This document shows, in pieces, positions 1 to 5,423 of a stretch of 5,441 nt of DNA; position 1 is the stretch's first letter; every line of letters starts with the position of its first letter. Source of the DNA: Dermatophilaceae bacterium. GTDB lineage: Bacteria > Actinomycetota > Actinomycetes > Actinomycetales > Dermatophilaceae. The notes beneath the pieces are model-generated. The model was given only the letters and a program-made list of their open reading frames with translations, made no database searches and was not told where the DNA came from. A program made the position numbers and the translations under genes. Location of the stretch: the NCBI GenBank assembly GCA_013361975.1, contig JABFXB010000336.1, forward strand, positions 1 through 5,441, in the 5' to 3' direction.

Positions 1-567
1 ACCGCTTTCCGGGGTGAGCTGCAGGACGGGGGCCGGGTGCTCGGGCTCGGTGGTCTTGTCGGCGCTGACCTCGTTCCAGCTGACGGTCTCGCCGCCGGAG
101 TACGTCTGCACCGCCGTGAAGACGAGCTCGCCGGACTCGGGCAGGGGGCCGAGGCTGAGGTCGAAGTCCTCGTACTGGCCCGGGCGGATGCCGACGCCGT
201 CGGTGGCCGTCCAGGTGACCTGCGAGACGACCGTGTCGACCTTGCGACCGAAGACGTCGATGGGCTGGGGAAGCTTGCGGGTGGCGGTGGTCGACCTCCA
301 GCCGGGCATCTCGGTGGTGCGCACCGACCCGATCGGGGTCTCGACGGGGAGCACCAGCCTCAGCCGGGTGGTGCTCGCGTCGTCCCGCTCGTTGGGCACC
401 CGGACGGCGATGACGGCGCCCTCGCCGCCCTCCACGGTGCCGGGCTCGATGCTGACGTGGGCTGAGGCGATGCCGGGCAGCGCGAGGGTTGCTACGAGGC
501 CGACACCCAGGCCGGCTCCGATGCGGGTGACGTTACGACGCAATGCGATTCGTGATCTCTGGAACAT
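1..567 (-). CDS. ycnI: YcnI-family (DUF1775) copper-binding protein, C-terminus cut off by window edge
   Basis: This is a secreted, probably membrane-anchored protein of the YcnI/DUF1775 family, whose Bacillus subtilis member binds copper outside the cell. The 189 visible residues start with a basic region and a hydrophobic signal peptide (about residues 15-36). A likely cleavage after Ala36 in PGIASA leaves His37 as the mature N-terminus, in AHVSIEPGTVEGG. The family pattern follows: VRVPNE at 55-60, PGW at 88-90, VTWTATDG at 117-124, and a QTYSGGETVSWNE stretch at 154-166. In the studied homologue the mature N-terminal His and a conserved Trp help hold copper; His37 and Trp90 are the counterparts here. 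The C-terminal tail and expected membrane anchor lie beyond position 1. ATG at 567-565 is the first possible start: an in-frame TGA sits at 606-604 with no alternative initiator between. The ribosome binding site is weak. It lies 92 bases downstream of a membrane protein gene on the same strand, probably in one transcription unit. Family identity is from recognition of the pattern, not a search. Confidence 0.9.
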   Translation of the reverse strand, partial: MFQRSRIALRRNVTRIGAGLGVGLVATLALPGIASAHVSIEPGTVEGGEGAVIAVRVPNERDDASTTRLRLVLPVETPIGSVRTTEMPGWRSTTATRKLPQPIDVFGRKVDTVVSQVTWTATDGVGIRPGQYEDFDLSLGPLPESGELVFTAVQTYSGGETVSWNEVSADKTTEPEHPAPVLQLTPESG

Positions 568-645
568 GACAAGGCTCGATTCCGGTGATGGGTCCGACGG
601 GGTTCACGGGTGGATGGCGATGCGCCACGGTCCCGATCGACGCGC

Positions 646-658
646 CGAGCGCGGCTCG
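646..658 (-). other. Small GC stem-loop after the membrane protein gene
   Basis: CGAGC (646-650) and GCTCG (654-658) pair around a three-base loop, two bases past the membrane protein stop on the minus strand. There is no following T run, so an intrinsic terminator is unlikely. It may be an mRNA-stabilising hairpin, a weak attenuator before ycnI, or chance in GC-rich DNA. Nothing else is recognisable in the 92-base gap. Confidence 0.25.
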
Positions 659-659
659 T

Positions 660-1307
660 CTACCGGAAGCGGGCGCAGCCATTCGTCGGTGGACCGCGGC
701 GCGTGACGCCGGAGACCGGCCAGTCGACCCTCGAGGGTGCGGGCTCCAGCCCCCACGGAGCGGACCTGCGTGCCGGCACGAGGGTCGGGACGACCGAGGC
801 CCGCAGGACGCGCACCAGGCGCAGCCAGGCGTTCTTCGTCGTGACCGAGGCCAGCGCCAGCACCGACCACACGGCGCGCTCGCCGGCCGCCAGCCAGGCG
901 CCGACCAGCACGGCGGCCGCGAGGTGGGCCCCCACCATGCGGGCGTCGGCACTCCATTCGGTCACCGCCCTGAGCGCCGTCACGCCGGGCTCGCCTCCTG
1001 GGTGAGGCGCACCGGCTCCGGCTGCGTGTCCCGGCATGCCCGCCGTCGCGACCGGCGCCGCAAGCAGCTGGAGCGCCCCGTGGAGAGCCGTCTGTCCTGC
1101 CAGCAGCAGCGCCGCCGTCCACCACCAGGACAGCGGGTGCGGGAGCAGGGCTGCCGACCCTAGAGTCACGAGCGCGCTCACCGGGACCAGCATCGACGGG
1201 TCGGGCAGCGCTCCCCCGCCGGCGCTGTGGGCGGCAAGCGTGCTGGCCACGACGAGCAGCGAGAGCACCGCGGCGCGCACCCAGCGCGCGTACGTCAGGT
1301 TCCCCAC
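660..1307 (-). CDS. Multi-pass membrane protein with His/Met loop, neighbour of ycnI (putative copper-related)
   Basis: This is a 215-residue integral membrane protein that I cannot assign to a named family with certainty. Hydrophobic segments lie at about residues 11-27, 39-55, 61-85 and 124-155; the last could hold two spans. A loop at 89-107 reads GMPGHAAGAGAPHPGGEP and carries Met and His, and further His residues fall in or beside the spans (27, 57, 76, 128). This arrangement, with YcnI directly downstream on the same strand, suggests a role in copper or other metal handling at the membrane; that is an inference from context. The last 45 residues or so are Pro/Arg-rich and probably cytoplasmic. 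The GTG start at 1307-1305 is preferred because the purine-rich GAGGGGGAG lies just upstream and the first membrane segment begins soon after. An in-frame ATG at 1406 would add 33 residues with no membrane character and would run into the promoter-like patch. The stop is TAG at 662-660. Confidence 0.75.
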   Translation of the reverse strand: MGNLTYARWVRAAVLSLLVVASTLAAHSAGGGALPDPSMLVPVSALVTLGSAALLPHPLSWWWTAALLLAGQTALHGALQLLAAPVATAGMPGHAAGAGAPHPGGEPGVTALRAVTEWSADARMVGAHLAAAVLVGAWLAAGERAVWSVLALASVTTKNAWLRLVRVLRASVVPTLVPARRSAPWGLEPAPSRVDWPVSGVTRRGPPTNGCARFR

Positions 1308-1398
1308 TGGCTCCCCCTCGAAGCGGCCGTCGAGATAACAGACGGTACGGAGACGACCTTGCGGCTTTCTTGATGCCGAGGATGCGCAGCGTGGACCG

Positions 1399-1427
1399 AT
1401 TATCACTTCACGTTTGGCGTCCTATAA
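1399..1427 (-). promoter_or_regulatory. Possible minus-strand promoter for the membrane protein/ycnI unit
   Basis: Read on the minus strand, GATAAT (1404-1399) matches five of six bases of the -10 consensus. Seventeen bases upstream, TTATAG (1427-1422) is a poor -35 (three of six). Transcription would begin near 1392, giving a leader of about 85 bases before the GTG at 1307. The match stands out because the surroundings are very GC-rich, but the -35 is weak, so this is tentative. Confidence 0.3.
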
Positions 1428-1428
1428 C
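1400..1428 (+). promoter_or_regulatory. Candidate housekeeping-type promoter for the amino acid ABC operon
   Basis: TTATCA (1400-1405) is separated by exactly 17 bases from TATAAC (1423-1428). The boxes match four and five of six bases of the -35 and -10 consensus. They lie in the most AT-rich patch of the 1308-1675 gap. A start near 1435 is expected, giving a leader of about 240 bases before the lipoprotein ATG. The boxes are superimposed on the minus-strand candidate, so the two directions may compete for RNA polymerase. Confidence 0.4.
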
Positions 1429-1448
1429 CTTTGCTTCGCGAAGGGAAG
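1429..1448. promoter_or_regulatory. Interrupted palindrome at the predicted transcription start (putative operator)
   Basis: A perfect 10-bp palindrome, CTTCGCGAAG (1434-1443), is flanked by two mismatched positions on each side and then three more paired bases (CTT at 1429-1431, AAG at 1446-1448), so 8 of 10 pairs match in each arm. It lies directly after the TATAAC box and covers the predicted start, a typical place for a repressor to bind. The regulator is unknown and no regulator gene is in the window. Palindromes of TCGCGA type are fairly frequent by chance in GC-rich DNA. Confidence 0.35.
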
Positions 1449-1610
1449 CACGCCGGAGCCTCAGCCCCGCGCCCGTTGCCGCTCTCGTCCGCCACCCCGC
1501 CGGGCTGGCAGGTCGACCGTGGCCGCGACCCGACCGCGCCACCACTGTCCCGTCGACATCGCTGCCGGCGGACGGGGCCGAGCCGTGCCCTGCGCCGGCC
1601 TCGCCCGTCG

Positions 1611-1655
1611 CTGCCCTGCGTTGCACTGCCCTGCCTTGCACTGCCCTGCCTCGCA
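1611..1655 (+). repeat. Three tandem 15-bp repeats in the ABC operon leader
   Basis: Three adjacent 15-base units begin at 1611, 1626 and 1641 with consensus CTGCCCTGCNTYGCA. Units one and two differ at one base (tenth), and units two and three at one base (twelfth), so the array is young or conserved. It ends eight bases before the ribosome binding site at 1663-1670. It lies in the untranslated leader if the lipoprotein starts at 1676. It could be replication slippage, a spacer with length variation, or an array of protein or RNA contact sites. Confidence 0.85.
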
Positions 1656-1662
1656 CCGACCC

Positions 1663-1670
1663 AGAAGGAA
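1663..1670 (+). promoter_or_regulatory. Ribosome binding site fixing the lipoprotein start
   Basis: AGAAGGAA ends five bases before ATG at 1676. This settles the start: the reading frame is open for 306 bases upstream, but the ATG here is followed at once by a lipoprotein signal peptide, whereas the upstream codons run through the tandem repeats and the promoter-like region. Confidence 0.8.
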
Positions 1671-1675
1671 CCCGC

Positions 1676-2503
1676 ATGAATCTGTCCCGCCGCACCGTGA
1701 CCGCCTCCGTCGTGGCCGTCGCCGCCCTGACCCTCGCCGCGTGCGGCAGCGGTTCGTCGGCGGGCGCCGGGTCCGCCGACAACCCCTACGGCCTCCAGCA
1801 GGCGGGCGTGCTGCGCGCCGGGACGCTGACCGACGCACCTCCGAACGTCTTCCTCAAGGACGGCAAGTTCACCGGCTTCGACAACGACCTGCTGACCGCC
1901 GTCGCGGGCAAGCTCGGCCTCAAGGTGGAGTTCGTCGGGACCGAGTTCAGCTCGCTGCTCGCCCAGGTCAAGACCCGCAAGTTCGATGTGGGCTCCTCGT
2001 CGATCAGCATCACCGAGGCCCGCAAGAAGACCGTCGACTTCACGAACAAGTACGACTTCGGCTTCCTCGGCCTCGACGTGCCGAAGGGCTCGAACATCTC
2101 GTCGTTCGACCAGCTCGCCGGCAAGCGCGTCGCCGTCGTCCAGGGCACCGTCCAGGACGACTACGCCACGCGTTCGAACCTCAACCCGGTGCGTGTCCCC
2201 GACTACAACGCAGCCCTCAACCAGCTGAAGTCCGGAACCGCCGACGCCTGGATCACCCCCGCCGAGATCGGCGAGAAGACCGCCGCCGACTCGGGCGGCA
2301 AGGTCCTCTCGGTCGCCAAGCAGCTCGACCCGGGTGGCATGGCGTATGCCGTGGCGCCGGGCAACGACAAGCTGCGCGCCGCCCTCGACAAGGCGATCGA
2401 CGAGGTCGTCGCCGACGGCACCTGGGCGAAGCTGCAGAAGCAGTACTACCCGGGTCGCGAGATCCCGGCCGACTTCAAGCCGGGCAGCGGAGCCGGCGCC
2501 TAG
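1676..2503 (+). CDS. Amino acid ABC transporter substrate-binding lipoprotein (family 3 SBP)
   Basis: This 275-residue lipoprotein captures a small solute, by family usually a polar amino acid or relative, outside the membrane and delivers it to the permease encoded next. The signal peptide (RR at 5-6, hydrophobic 8-20) ends in a lipobox LAAC with Cys23 as the lipidated residue, followed by a Gly/Ser linker. Family 3 binding protein landmarks follow: GFDNDL (67-72), FVGTEFSSLLAQVKTRKFDVG (86-106), TEAR (113-116) whose Arg116 matches the ligand carboxylate-binding Arg, VDFTNKY (120-126), LAGKRVAVVQGT (147-158), DAWITP (190-195) and the closing GTWAKLQKQYYPG helix (248-260). The length is normal for the family. 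Canonical members usually carry DAV-like residues and then an Asp binding the ligand amino group; here Pro195 falls at that place, so the substrate is uncertain. It is first in the operon. The coding region ends with tandem TAG TAG stops, and 41 bases separate it from the permease with no obvious hairpin. Confidence 0.93.
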   Translation: MNLSRRTVTASVVAVAALTLAACGSGSSAGAGSADNPYGLQQAGVLRAGTLTDAPPNVFLKDGKFTGFDNDLLTAVAGKLGLKVEFVGTEFSSLLAQVKTRKFDVGSSSISITEARKKTVDFTNKYDFGFLGLDVPKGSNISSFDQLAGKRVAVVQGTVQDDYATRSNLNPVRVPDYNAALNQLKSGTADAWITPAEIGEKTAADSGGKVLSVAKQLDPGGMAYAVAPGNDKLRAALDKAIDEVVADGTWAKLQKQYYPGREIPADFKPGSGAGA

Positions 2504-2544
2504 TAGCACCCCGACCGCACCAGACACACCGAGAGGAGGGCCGG

Positions 2545-3336
2545 ATGGACGCCCTGAACACCGTGTGGGACACCTTCTTCGACCTCGACGCCATGCGAGC
2601 GGCGCTGCCGGACATGCTCCGCGTCGGGCTGCCCAACACGCTCATCCTGGCCCTCTTCTCGGCCCTCATCGGCACGGTGCTCGGCATGGTCCTCGCCGTG
2701 TGCGGGCTCTCGCAACGCCGGTGGCTGCGCTGGCCGGCCCGGCTCTGGACCGACGTGTTCCGCGGCCTGCCCGCTGCCGTGACGATCCTGCTCATCGGCG
2801 TGGGGCTCGCACCACTCGGCCTCGGGATCTGGGGGCCCAACCCCTATCCGCTCGGCATCCTGGCCCTGTCGCTCATCGCCAGCGCGTACATCGGCGAGAT
2901 CTTCCGTTCGGGCATCCAGAGCGTCGACACCGGGCAGCTCGAGGCGGCGCGGGCGCTCGGCTTCAGCCGCCCGTCGGGCATGCGCCTCGTCGTCATCCCG
3001 CAGGGCGTGCGGCGGGTCCTGCCCGCGCTCGTCAACCAGTTCATCGCCCTGATCAAGGAGTCGTCGCTCGTCTACTTCCTCGGGCTGCTCGCGAGCCAGC
3101 GCGACCTCTTCCGCATCGGCCAGGACGCCGCGGCCAACACGGGCAACCAGTCGGCCCTCGTGCTCGCCGGCCTCTTCTACCTGCTCATCACCGTGCCCCT
3201 GACCCACGTCGTGAACGCCATCGACCGGCGGCTGCGCGAGGGACGCCGGGCCGACGGCGCCGCAGCCGAGGAACCCGGCGCCGCAACCGATCCCGCGCCC
3301 AGCACCCAGCTCGCCATCAGCCAGGAGCCCCGATGA
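2545..3336 (+). CDS. Amino acid ABC transporter permease (HisM/ArtQ/GlnP type)
   Basis: This 263-residue membrane subunit forms the channel for the solute brought by the preceding lipoprotein. Hydrophobic segments lie at about residues 29-54, 76-96, 103-121, 157-183 and 203-225, the usual five for this family. RGLPAAVTILLIGVGL (73-88) matches the RGTP-type motif after the second cytoplasmic stretch. The cytoplasmic EAA loop, which docks on the ATPase, is clear: GQLEAARALGF (130-140) continuing to VVIPQGVRRVLPALVNQF (149-166) and then IKESSLV. Only one permease gene is present, so the channel is probably a homodimer. The start is well fixed by GAGAGGAGGG at 2531-2540, four bases before ATG. 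The last 32 residues or so after RRLREGRR form a hydrophilic Ala/Pro/Glu tail, longer than in many relatives. Its final codon region overlaps the ATPase start by four bases (ATGA), indicating translational coupling. Confidence 0.94.
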   Translation: MDALNTVWDTFFDLDAMRAALPDMLRVGLPNTLILALFSALIGTVLGMVLAVCGLSQRRWLRWPARLWTDVFRGLPAAVTILLIGVGLAPLGLGIWGPNPYPLGILALSLIASAYIGEIFRSGIQSVDTGQLEAARALGFSRPSGMRLVVIPQGVRRVLPALVNQFIALIKESSLVYFLGLLASQRDLFRIGQDAAANTGNQSALVLAGLFYLLITVPLTHVVNAIDRRLREGRRADGAAAEEPGAATDPAPSTQLAISQEPR

Positions 3337-4100
3337 CCCAGCAGACCCGTGCTCGACGCACCGGCTCGCCCACGAGCGGTGTCGGTGTCGCGACGCGCGA
3401 CGTCCACCTCTCGTTCGGCTCGAACCACGTCCTGCGCGGCGTCGACCTCGATGTGCCAGCGGCGTCGACGGCGTGCGTCATCGGCCCCTCGGGCTCGGGC
3501 AAGTCCACGCTCCTGCGCGTCGTCAACCGGCTGCTCGAGCCGGACAGCGGCGACGTGCTGCTCGATGGCCGGAGCGTCCTGGGGGACGACCCCGACGTGC
3601 TGCGTCAGCGGGTCGGCATGGTCTTCCAGCACTTCAACCTCTTCCCGCACAAGACGGTCCGGGCCAACATCACCCTGGGGCTGACCCGTCTCAAGGGCCT
3701 GTCGAAGGACGAGGCGTCCGAGCGGGCCCTGGTGCACCTCGACCGTGTCGGCCTGGCTCACAAGGCCGACGTCAGGCCGGGCAACCTCTCCGGAGGGCAG
3801 CAGCAGCGCGTCGCGATCGCCCGGGCCCTCGCCATGGAGCCCGAGGTGATGCTCTTCGACGAGGCCACGTCGGCTCTCGACCCCGAGCTCGTCAAGGGCG
3901 TGCTGGCGACCATGGCCGACCTCGCCTCCGAGGGCATGACGATGCTCGTCGTGACCCACGAGATGGGCTTCGCGCGGTCGGTCGCCCAGCAGGTCCTGTT
4001 CATGGACCACGGCCGTGTCGTCGAGGCCGGCGAGCCCGGTGCCGTCTTCGAGGCGCCCCGGACCGAGCGCCTCCAGCGCTTCCTCTCGCAGGTGCTCTGA
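3333..4100 (+). CDS. Amino acid ABC transporter ATP-binding protein (GlnQ/HisP type)
   Basis: This 255-residue ATPase powers the importer on the cytoplasmic face. All nucleotide-binding elements are present and intact: Walker A GPSGSGKST (51-59), Q-loop Gln99 in VFQHFNLFPH, signature LSGGQQQR (152-159), Walker B VMLFDE (172-177) with catalytic Glu177, D-loop SALD (180-183) and H-loop His209 in VTHEMGF. The FQHFNLFPH and THEMGFAR wording is typical of the polar amino acid subfamily. The C-terminus is short, with no regulatory ACT/NIL-type extension, so feedback by intracellular substrate through such a domain is not expected. AGGAG at 3323-3327 precedes ATG by five bases, and the start overlaps the permease stop. 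The first 20 residues or so are a basic, Thr/Ser/Gly-rich lead-in before the nucleotide-binding domain. It is the last gene of the importer operon and is followed by two stem-loops. Confidence 0.95.
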   Translation: MTQQTRARRTGSPTSGVGVATRDVHLSFGSNHVLRGVDLDVPAASTACVIGPSGSGKSTLLRVVNRLLEPDSGDVLLDGRSVLGDDPDVLRQRVGMVFQHFNLFPHKTVRANITLGLTRLKGLSKDEASERALVHLDRVGLAHKADVRPGNLSGGQQQRVAIARALAMEPEVMLFDEATSALDPELVKGVLATMADLASEGMTMLVVTHEMGFARSVAQQVLFMDHGRVVEAGEPGAVFEAPRTERLQRFLSQVL

Positions 4101-4106
4101 GTCGCT

Positions 4107-4146
4107 GACGCGCCCGCGTCGCGTATGCCGTCGGGCGCTCGCCCGA
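4107..4146 (+). terminator. Two consecutive GC stem-loops after the ABC operon (weak terminator candidate)
   Basis: GACGC/GCGTC pair across 4107-4120, and TCGGGC/GCCCGA pair around a GCTC loop across 4131-4146. They begin six bases after the ATPase stop. Neither is followed by a T run, so this is not a classic intrinsic terminator, although actinobacterial terminators often lack one. The second stem also overlaps the start of the GAGGA ribosome binding sequence at 4145-4149 of the next gene, so it could reduce translation of that gene in read-through mRNA. Confidence 0.4.
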
Positions 4147-4159
4147 GGAAAAGTCCTTG

Positions 4160-5305
4160 GTGCGCGGGGCTCCGGCACGTGAGCATGGGCGCGTGGACCT
4201 CCATCCGCGGCCACCCCTCCAGGGCGGCCTGCCGCCGCTCGAGACCTCCGACGGCCGCATCCTGCCGGTCGTCGAGATCGCCTGCGACGAGTCCGGGTTC
4301 TCCGGCACCAACCTGCTCGACACCGCCACTCCGGTGATCACGCACGCCAGCGTCGACCTCGGCCGCGACGAGGCGGCACACCTCGTCGAGGAGGTCAGGG
4401 CCGGATTCCCTTGGCTCCTGGGCGAATTCAAGTCAGGCCAGCTGCTCCGAGGGCCGCGCGCGCGTGAGTCGCTCGAGCCGTTGCTGGCCGCACTCACCGA
4501 CCGGGCGCACGTGCAGGTGGTCGACAAGGAGCTCTTCCTCGTGACGCGCGTCGTCGACCTGCTCCTGTCCGAACCGTCGTACGCCGCCGGGACCAGCCTC
4601 AGCTCAGAGCTGCGCCCCGCCGCCTTGGCCCTCTACCGGGCGGGACGGACGCGCGGGAGGGACTGGGACGCCTTCCTGTCGAGCTTCGTCGAGCTGGTCC
4701 GCACCAAGAAGCGGCAGCAACCGGTGCGCCGCGTCCTCGACGCGTTCTTCCACGCGAGGGACGCGCTCGCCGACGGCCTCGACGCCGACGCGGGTGTCGA
4801 CGCTGGGACGGTGCTCGCCGGTCTGACCCGCACCCGCACCCGGGCCGTCCTGGCACGTCTGGCCCACGACGACCCCGCCGTTCCCCCGCCGCTGGAGCCG
4901 ATGCTGCCGGCGCTTGCCGAGACGGTGCTCTACTGGAGCGGCGGCCGTCGGCAGGTCCTCGTCGTGCACGACGAGCAGAGCGCCCTCACGGCCACCCGTC
5001 TGCGGCGCCTCCGGGCAGCCCTCGCGCTGGACCCCGACTGGGTGGCGCGATCCGGCCGCTTCCACCCTGCGGCCGAGCACGACGGCTCAGGGGCCGCGCA
5101 GGTCTCGCCGCTGGCCGGACTGGTCACCGTCGACTCGCGGGACGACCCGCGGGTGCAGGTTGCCGACATCCTCGCGGGGGTCGCACGGCGGTCGCCGGAC
5201 ATCGACCACGACCCGCTGCTGCGTCCCTTCCTCTCCCCCACCTCGCTGCGGGACGCCGGTTCTCGAGAGATGCTCGGCCCCGCCGCCCTGCGCGCTCGAC
5301 CGTGA
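4160..5305 (+). CDS. DUF3800-family protein, putative RNase H-like nuclease of unknown role
   Basis: The 381-residue product resembles DUF3800 proteins, a widespread group of unproven function thought to share an RNase H-like fold. Candidate acidic sites fit the pattern: CDESG at 42-46 at the end of a hydrophobic strand (VVEIACDESG), EFK at 89-91, VVDK at 120-123, and near the C-terminus VTVDS (322-326) followed by VQVADILAGVARR (332-344). Asp43, Glu89, Asp122 and Asp336 could form a metal site, but this is inference. The protein is longer than many members: about residues 145-300 form an Arg/Ala/Leu-rich, probably helical insertion. GAGGA at 4145-4149 supports GTG 4160 (gap of ten) or the adjacent TTG 4157 (gap of seven); GTG 4193 is a shorter alternative with a poorer site. 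It lies 59 bases after the ABC operon. No toxin partner, phage gene or defence gene is visible next to it. Its 3' end is overlapped on the opposite strand by a small membrane protein gene. Confidence 0.75.
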   Translation: MRGAPAREHGRVDLHPRPPLQGGLPPLETSDGRILPVVEIACDESGFSGTNLLDTATPVITHASVDLGRDEAAHLVEEVRAGFPWLLGEFKSGQLLRGPRARESLEPLLAALTDRAHVQVVDKELFLVTRVVDLLLSEPSYAAGTSLSSELRPAALALYRAGRTRGRDWDAFLSSFVELVRTKKRQQPVRRVLDAFFHARDALADGLDADAGVDAGTVLAGLTRTRTRAVLARLAHDDPAVPPPLEPMLPALAETVLYWSGGRRQVLVVHDEQSALTATRLRRLRAALALDPDWVARSGRFHPAAEHDGSGAAQVSPLAGLVTVDSRDDPRVQVADILAGVARRSPDIDHDPLLRPFLSPTSLRDAGSREMLGPAALRARP

Positions 5306-5423
5306 GCGGGGCTCCGGCGCGGGTGCCGTCGGCGTCCCGGCCGAGGAGCCGCTCCTCCACCTTCTGCAGGCTGACCAGCAGCACCAGCCCCGCGACCGGT
5401 GCCGCAAGCGTGAGCACCGACAT
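5124..5423 (-). CDS. Small predicted membrane protein overlapping the DUF3800 gene tail-to-tail
   Basis: This open frame of 99 codons starts at ATG 5423-5421 behind an excellent ribosome binding site (GGAAGGAG, four bases upstream). The N-terminus reads MSVLTLAAPVAGLVLLVSLQ and then KVEERLLGRDADG: one membrane span followed by a charged, helical cytoplasmic stretch. I do not recognise the family. By hand count, the first 39 codons, which lie outside the DUF3800 gene, have 36 G/C third positions (92%), matching real genes here. Codons 40-99 lie antisense to DUF3800 and have 34 of 60 (57%), with many Arg codons including AGA and CGA. So the start and membrane part look genuine, while the tail looks like unselected read-through. 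The functional protein may be only about 40 residues of conserved sequence with a non-conserved tail, or a former stop codon may have been lost. Confidence 0.5.
   Translation of the reverse strand: MSVLTLAAPVAGLVLLVSLQKVEERLLGRDADGTRAGAPLTVERAGRRGRASLENRRPAARWGRGRDAAAGRGRCPATAVRPPRGCRQPAPAGRPASRR

Noticed and set aside
14..706. Long plus-strand open frames opposite ycnI
   Set aside because: They are antisense shadows. The minus-strand frame gives a clear signal peptide and the DUF1775 motifs, which run off the window edge.
585..1163. Plus-strand frames opposite the membrane protein
   Set aside because: Arg/Gly-rich with no domain. The minus-strand frame has clear membrane segments and a ribosome binding site.
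1370..1675. In-frame 102-codon N-terminal extension of the substrate-binding lipoprotein
   Set aside because: The extension would bury the signal peptide, cross the promoter-like patch and translate the tandem repeats. A good ribosome binding site and lipoprotein signal occur at 1676.
1435..1675. Riboswitch in the 240-base leader of the ABC operon
   Set aside because: Apart from the tandem repeats, I could not identify the conserved core of any known amino acid riboswitch or T-box. Absence cannot be proven by eye.
1431..1679. 82-codon upstream frame from TTG whose stop overlaps the lipoprotein ATG
   Set aside because: No ribosome binding site, and the TTG falls at or before the predicted transcription start. 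The Pro/Arg/Ala-rich product looks like frame-shifted GC-rich DNA. The ATGA overlap is probably chance.
1403..2527. Long minus-strand frame opposite the binding protein (374 codons)
   Set aside because: It mirrors a confidently identified gene, and its composition is the Gly/Val/Arg/Ala pattern expected from the complement of GC-rich codons.
3177..4214. Long minus-strand frame opposite the ATPase (345 codons)
   Set aside because: The plus strand carries every ABC ATPase motif. The antisense product has no recognisable domain.
5087..5407. Alternative minus-strand frame of 106 codons at the right edge
   Set aside because: It overlaps the better-supported frame starting at 5423, which has a strong ribosome binding site and a membrane segment; this one is Arg/Cys/Trp/Ser-rich with neither.
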